The notes beneath the pieces were generated by a model. That model was not told the DNA's origin and searched no databases. It was given only the letters and a program-made list of their open reading frames with translations. A DNA stretch of 8,639 nucleotides from Candidatus Campbellbacteria bacterium CG10_big_fil_rev_8_21_14_0_10_35_52 (lineage in GTDB: Bacteria; Patescibacteriota; Minisyncoccia; Phycocordibacterales; UBA2163): contig PFAA01000050.1 in the NCBI GenBank assembly GCA_002778715.1, forward strand, positions 8,621 through 17,259, read 5' to 3'. Of the stretch, positions 6,316 to 8,639 are shown one piece after another. Position numbers and translations under genes: made by a program. Each line of letters starts with the position of its first letter. The stretch's first letter is position 1.

Positions 6316-6455
6316 AATAAAAATATAAAATTAAAAGCTAAAAAACAAACGACCTGCTAAAACAGGCTGGGATATCACTCTAAAATAGAAATGATTTTGA
6401 CTTAAGCGGGAAATTAAGCATATTATACGCGCCCGCTATCTCCAGTCCTATTATA
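6316..6455 (-). promoter_or_regulatory. Putative L10 leader (autoregulatory RNA)
   Basis: The rplJ 5' UTR is highly structured. On the minus strand CTGGAGATA (6445-6437) can pair with TATCCCAG (6374-6367), leaving one bulged base, and inside it AGCGGG (6437-6432) pairs with CCCGCT (6410-6405); the shared base at 6437 can join only one helix. GACT/AGTC can alternatively extend the inner helix with an asymmetric internal loop. A short CCTG/CAGG hairpin (6366-6353) followed by T-rich sequence lies 37 bp from the start. Ribosomal L10 leaders (Rfam RF00557 in many bacteria) bind L10-(L12) and repress translation; position and folding fit, but I could not verify the covariance model or a kink-turn. 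Confidence 0.6.
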
Positions 6456-6461
6456 AATAAA

Positions 6462-6489
6462 ATCTTATCAGATAATTATACAATGTCAA
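6462..6489 (-). promoter_or_regulatory. Promoter of rplJ-rplL
   Basis: TTGACA (6489-6484), 16-bp spacer, TAAGAT (6467-6462), giving a start near 6455. It shares the exact 13-mer ATGTCAAATTTTT (6483-6495, plus strand) with the 23S promoter, covering the -35 box and the A-tract upstream. Confidence 0.65.
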
Positions 6490-6553
6490 ATTTTTGCGCA
6501 ATTAATCTTACACAAAACGGTGGCTATGATAAATTTACGCAAGAATATAACTT

Positions 6554-6581
6554 AAATCAGAATTTGTAAAAATTCTGATTT
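6554..6581. terminator. Hairpin terminator between the small membrane protein gene and the rplJ promoter
   Basis: A perfect 12-bp stem AAATCAGAATTT/AAATTCTGATTT with a 4-base loop, 32 bp past the stop codon of the small gene at 6613. The T run is better on the plus strand than on the minus strand, but the hairpin is placed to separate the two minus-strand units. Confidence 0.6.
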
Positions 6582-6612
6582 TTAATTGCTTATAAATTAA
6601 TTTATAAATTTT

Positions 6613-6780
6613 TTAATTATTATTTTGGCTGTTATTTACAGGGTTAGCCATAGTCTTCTTATTTTGTTTTTCTATCTCCAAAGACGAAGTGATATAAACT
6701 ATTACCATACTGCCTATAACAATCAGCATAAAACCGCCTAAAAATTTCCAACTTGTTTTATTAAAAATCTTAAAAATCAT
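6613..6780 (-). CDS. Small single-span membrane protein (55 aa), hypothetical
   Basis: An ATG-to-TAA frame of 55 codons. The protein starts with a basic segment (MIFKIFNKTSWK), has one hydrophobic helix at about residues 14-31 (LGGFMLIVIGSMVIVYIT), then a charged stretch (EIEKQNKKT) and an Asn/Gln-rich tail. This N-in signal-anchor layout, and the absence of any overlapping gene, support a real gene. A TATAAT box at 6792-6787 places the predicted start site on the A of the ATG, so the mRNA may be leaderless; no good -35 was confirmed. It lies between two hairpins (6818-6844 and 6554-6581), so it looks monocistronic. I do not recognise a family and infer no function. Confidence 0.6.
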   Translation of the reverse strand: MIFKIFNKTSWKFLGGFMLIVIGSMVIVYITSSLEIEKQNKKTMANPVNNSQNNN

Positions 6781-6817
6781 ATTTAAATTATATCATCATT
6801 AATTCTATATGAAAATT

Positions 6818-6844
6818 AAACACCGAGGTTAAACCTCGATGTTT
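6818..6844 (-). terminator. Terminator after the TPR protein gene
   Basis: On the minus strand AAACATCGAGG (6844-6834) pairs with CCTCGGTGTTT (6828-6818) with one G-T pair and a 5-base loop, followed by AATTTTC. It begins 6 bp past the TAA stop at 6850. Confidence 0.75.
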
Positions 6845-6849
6845 AGGTG

Positions 6850-7659
6850 TTATGGTTTTGAATTTTTTTTAATTTCTTCATTAAGAAGTTCTACGAGTTG
6901 AGTATTCTCAAGTTTTTGCGCTTCATCACGCGCTTGAGTATAGTATTTAATAGCGTTTACTTTATCACCTATCTCTTTATAATAGGTGGCTAAAGTTATC
7001 AAAAGATCAATACTCTCCGAGTTTGCGGAAATTCCTTCAAACAAAATATCTGTTACAAGAGTCGTGTCTTGTTTGTATGAGTATTTGTATAGTTCGTGAA
7101 GTCTAATATAAAAAGATATATTTTGTTTGTCGTTCTCTATTGCTTTACGCAAATTCTGCTCCGCTTTTGGAAAATCTTTAAGATAATAATGATATAAATC
7201 GCCAAGATTTGCAAACGAAACACTATTTTCAGGTCTTATAGCGCTTGCGTATTCCCACGAATCGCGAGCGCTTTCATAATCCCCTACTATTTTATAATTT
7301 AATCCCAAATCAAGCCAATCTAAAAAAATATCGCTATTTTCTTTAAGATTATTTCTTAACTTTGCAATTTTCTCCCGCAAAAGTATTTTTGTATCTTCCT
7401 GCAAATCATTGTTATAAAAAACAATTGGTTTATTTAGATTAGGAACAGCCAAACTTATTTTTATAATATCATCTTCTATTATTATATCTCTTATATTCCG
7501 CGATGTATTATTCGCGCTTGTAGCAATAAGATTATCATTTATATCGTCTGTATTTATATCGTTTTCATGAAGATTGCCTTTATTTATATCATTGTATATA
7601 AACCAAACTACACCTGACGCAATTATTATCACAATCAATATTCCTATTATTTTAGACAT
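6850..7659 (-). CDS. Membrane-anchored TPR-repeat protein
   Basis: 269 residues. Residues 4-22 (IIGILIVIIIASGVVWFIY) form an N-terminal membrane anchor, followed by a low-complexity Asn/Asp/Ile-rich linker (about 23-66) and a short hydrophobic strand region (67-83). From about 112 there are tetratricopeptide repeats: 112-145 (WLDLGLNYKIVGDYESARDS, then ASAIRPEN), 146-180 (FANLGDLYHYYLKDFPKAEQ, then AIENDKQN) and about 216-250 (LLITLATYYKEIGDKVNAIK). TPRs mediate protein-protein contacts; the partner cannot be read from the sequence. Orientation is probably with repeats outside. The gene has no Shine-Dalgarno sequence, with TATAAT directly before the ATG. It is transcribed away from the transposase gene inserted upstream. 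Confidence 0.85.
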   Translation of the reverse strand: MSKIIGILIVIIIASGVVWFIYNDINKGNLHENDINTDDINDNLIATSANNTSRNIRDIIIEDDIIKISLAVPNLNKPIVFYNNDLQEDTKILLREKIAKLRNNLKENSDIFLDWLDLGLNYKIVGDYESARDSWEYASAIRPENSVSFANLGDLYHYYLKDFPKAEQNLRKAIENDKQNISFYIRLHELYKYSYKQDTTLVTDILFEGISANSESIDLLITLATYYKEIGDKVNAIKYYTQARDEAQKLENTQLVELLNEEIKKNSKP

Positions 7660-7710
7660 ATTATAATCATTCTACACAAAAAAATACGCCCCGCAAGCAA
7701 AATTCCCACA

Positions 7711-7741
7711 AGATTTCCACAAGTCTGACTTGTGGAAATCT
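7711..7741. repeat. Left palindrome of the RAYT element
   Basis: AGATTTCCACAAGTC (7711-7725) and GACTTGTGGAAATCT (7727-7741) are perfect 15-bp arms around a single T. A partial direct copy, TTCCCACAAGA, precedes it at 7703-7713. Confidence 0.9.
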
Positions 7742-7765
7742 ATAGAAATATATTATATTTATTAT

Positions 7766-8479
7766 ATGAGAGTAGAACCATATAATGTTGGATCAGTGGT
7801 GCATATCATCAAGCGCGGAGCACGCGGTATGAAAATCGTCCGCGATGAATCAGATCGCTGGCGTTTTATGCGCAACCTCTTTATTCTCAATGATCACTAC
7901 CAACCATCAGAACGCCATTTTGTCCACAGGTCAGATTTATGGAAACCATTTAAAGTGTTTGAACGACCTAAAGAATGGCCGGAGCGTAGACCGCTTGTGG
8001 CGATATTAGCGTGGACACTTATACCTAATCACTTTCATTTGTTGGTGCAAGAAATTGAAAAAGGAGGTATTACAAAATTTATGCAGCGCCTGTGTGGTAG
8101 TATGTCACTTGCGTTTAATGAAAAATATGGAGAGCAGGGGAGTATATTTCAGGGTGCCTATAAAAGTCGGACGGTCAATACAGACAAATATATTCAATAT
8201 GTACACGCATACATTGTTATTAAAAATACTTTTGAAAATTATCCTGGTAGATTAAAAAAAGCCATTAAAGAATTTGATAAAGCGTGGGTATGGGTTGAGA
8301 AGAAATATCCATTCTCTAGTTTTCTTACTTCAGCAAAAAAAGTGGTATCTCCAATTATTGATATGCGTGCATTTAAAGACATTGGTCTTGCTGATGTAGA
8401 TTTTAAGCACTTTGCAAAAGAGATGCTATCCATACATACTGAGACACACGACGATTTACATAATCTTCACCTTGAATAA
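7766..8479 (+). CDS. REP-associated (RAYT-like) Y1 transposase, IS200/IS605 superfamily
   Basis: An HUH-type single-strand DNA nickase-ligase. The HUH motif is PNHFHLLV (87-94, His89 and His91). The helix DKYIQYVHAYI (140-150) carries the candidate catalytic tyrosines (Tyr142, Tyr145 or Tyr149). The N terminus VGSVVHIIKRGARGMKIVRD (8-27) and SIFQGAYKSR (126-135) match the general RAYT/Y1_Tnp pattern. The usual ending YIxxNP is changed to YIVIKNTF. I prefer ATG 7766 (237 aa) to an upstream ATG at 7730, because the latter lies inside the left palindrome and adds 12 unconserved-looking residues. No Shine-Dalgarno; a TATTATA-rich stretch precedes it. The gene is intact, suggesting recent activity or domestication. 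Closely similar proteins are frequent in Parcubacteria (recollection). Confidence 0.88.
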   Translation: MRVEPYNVGSVVHIIKRGARGMKIVRDESDRWRFMRNLFILNDHYQPSERHFVHRSDLWKPFKVFERPKEWPERRPLVAILAWTLIPNHFHLLVQEIEKGGITKFMQRLCGSMSLAFNEKYGEQGSIFQGAYKSRTVNTDKYIQYVHAYIVIKNTFENYPGRLKKAIKEFDKAWVWVEKKYPFSSFLTSAKKVVSPIIDMRAFKDIGLADVDFKHFAKEMLSIHTETHDDLHNLHLE

Positions 8480-8480
8480 G

Positions 8481-8505
8481 TTTCCACAAGTCAGACTTGT
8501 GGAAA
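8481..8505. repeat. Right palindrome of the RAYT element
   Basis: TTTCCACAAGTC (8481-8492) and GACTTGTGGAAA (8494-8505) are perfect 12-bp arms around a single A. It is the inverted copy of the left palindrome and begins 1 bp after the transposase stop codon, so it might also act in ending or stabilising that mRNA. Confidence 0.9.
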
Positions 8506-8539
8506 GTGATAGTGTTTCAAAACCTTGATATTGTTAGTA

Positions 8540-8565
8540 ATACAGAAAAATGATACAGAAAAATA
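8540..8565. repeat. 13-bp tandem repeat
   Basis: ATACAGAAAAATG (8540-8552) is followed directly by ATACAGAAAAATA (8553-8565). It is a two-copy duplication differing in the last base, next to the terminator. Confidence 0.7.
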
Positions 8566-8567
8566 GA

Positions 8568-8597
8568 AACCCCCTCACTTGAAAAAGTGAGGGGGTT
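8568..8597. terminator. Strong hairpin terminator, probably for a minus-strand gene entering from the right
   Basis: A perfect 13-bp stem AACCCCCTCACTT/AAGTGAGGGGGTT with a 4-base loop. Read on the minus strand it is followed by TCTATTTTTC, a good T-rich tail; on the plus strand the tail is weaker (CTTGCTAATTT), but it could also end transposase transcription. Confidence 0.85.
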
Positions 8598-8606
8598 CTT
8601 GCTAAT

Positions 8607-8639
8607 TTATTCTAAATTCTCAAAAGGTTCTTTATGCAA
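8607..8639 (-). CDS. Possible C-terminal end of a minus-strand gene (partial)
   Basis: The minus strand entering at the right edge reads LHKEPFENLE then TAA (stop at 8609-8607), 9 bp before the strong hairpin, which has its T tail on the same strand. This is the arrangement of a gene end plus terminator. A second frame also stays open until TAG (8614-8612), so the frame is uncertain and no family can be assigned from ten residues. Confidence 0.35.
   Translation of the reverse strand: MHKEPFENLE

Larger units (their letters stand above)
7711..8505 (+). mobile_element. REP/RAYT-type element: Y1 transposase between inverted palindromes
   Basis: A single-gene element of about 795 bp bounded by palindromes at 7711-7741 and 8481-8505. 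The central 25 bp of the left palindrome is the exact reverse complement of the right one (centre base T on the left, A on the right), so the pair is inverted, as in bacterial REP pairs around RAYT genes. The gene starts 24 bp after the left palindrome and ends 1 bp before the right one. It sits between minus-strand genes, in the opposite orientation. Exact cleavage points, and whether the element is mobile or domesticated, cannot be determined. Confidence 0.75.

Noticed and set aside
8055..8433. Two frames overlapping the transposase gene (plus 8055-8255, minus 8239-8433)
   Set aside because: Both are out-of-frame shadows of the transposase gene.
7711..8505. CRISPR repeats
   Set aside because: The two 25-bp palindromes are about 745 bp apart with a gene between them; there is no regularly spaced array.

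Overview
The window looks like a piece of a Candidate Phyla Radiation (Patescibacteria, probably Parcubacteria-like) genome. The evidence is an AT-rich background, a 23S rRNA gene full of lineage-specific insertions, ribosomal genes with no visible Shine-Dalgarno sequences, small membrane-anchored proteins, and a REP-type Y1 transposase of a kind I associate with these bacteria. The taxonomic call is an inference; no 16S rRNA is present to settle it.

Layout. Positions 1-2436 hold the 5' two-thirds of a 23S rRNA gene on the minus strand (domains I-III and the start of IV), running off the left edge. It is interrupted by at least four extra segments, and another short helix is lengthened. Three of the insertions share one design: a long AT-rich inverted repeat bracketed by a short palindrome at each end. 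The gene has its own leader (about 2437-2819) and a strong promoter (TTGACA, 16 bp, TATACT). No 16S rRNA or tRNA lies upstream, so the 23S gene appears unlinked from 16S. Positions 2860-3418 are non-coding and hold a MITE-like repeat with inverted ends plus a short tandem repeat.

Positions 3419-7659 carry minus-strand genes in several transcription units. In their own 5'-to-3' order they are: a membrane-anchored TPR protein (7659-6850), a 55-residue single-span membrane protein (6780-6613), ribosomal proteins L10 and L7/L12 (6315-5262) behind a promoter and a structured leader, a winged-helix protein with a degenerate nucleotidyltransferase-like domain (5030-4404), and an MscS-related membrane protein lacking the cytoplasmic domain (4183-3494). 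Perfect or near-perfect hairpins separate most units. The rRNA and L10 promoters share a 13-bp block covering the -35 box and upstream A-tract, suggesting coordinated expression of ribosome components.

At the right end, 7711-8505 is a compact plus-strand insertion: a Y1 (HUH) REP-associated transposase between two 25-bp palindromes that are exact reverse complements of each other. It sits between the TPR gene and a probable minus-strand gene whose last codons enter from the right edge. The most interesting idea in the window is that this palindrome-body-inverted-palindrome architecture recurs in the three 23S insertions, which may therefore be non-autonomous hairpin elements that colonised surface helices of the rRNA.
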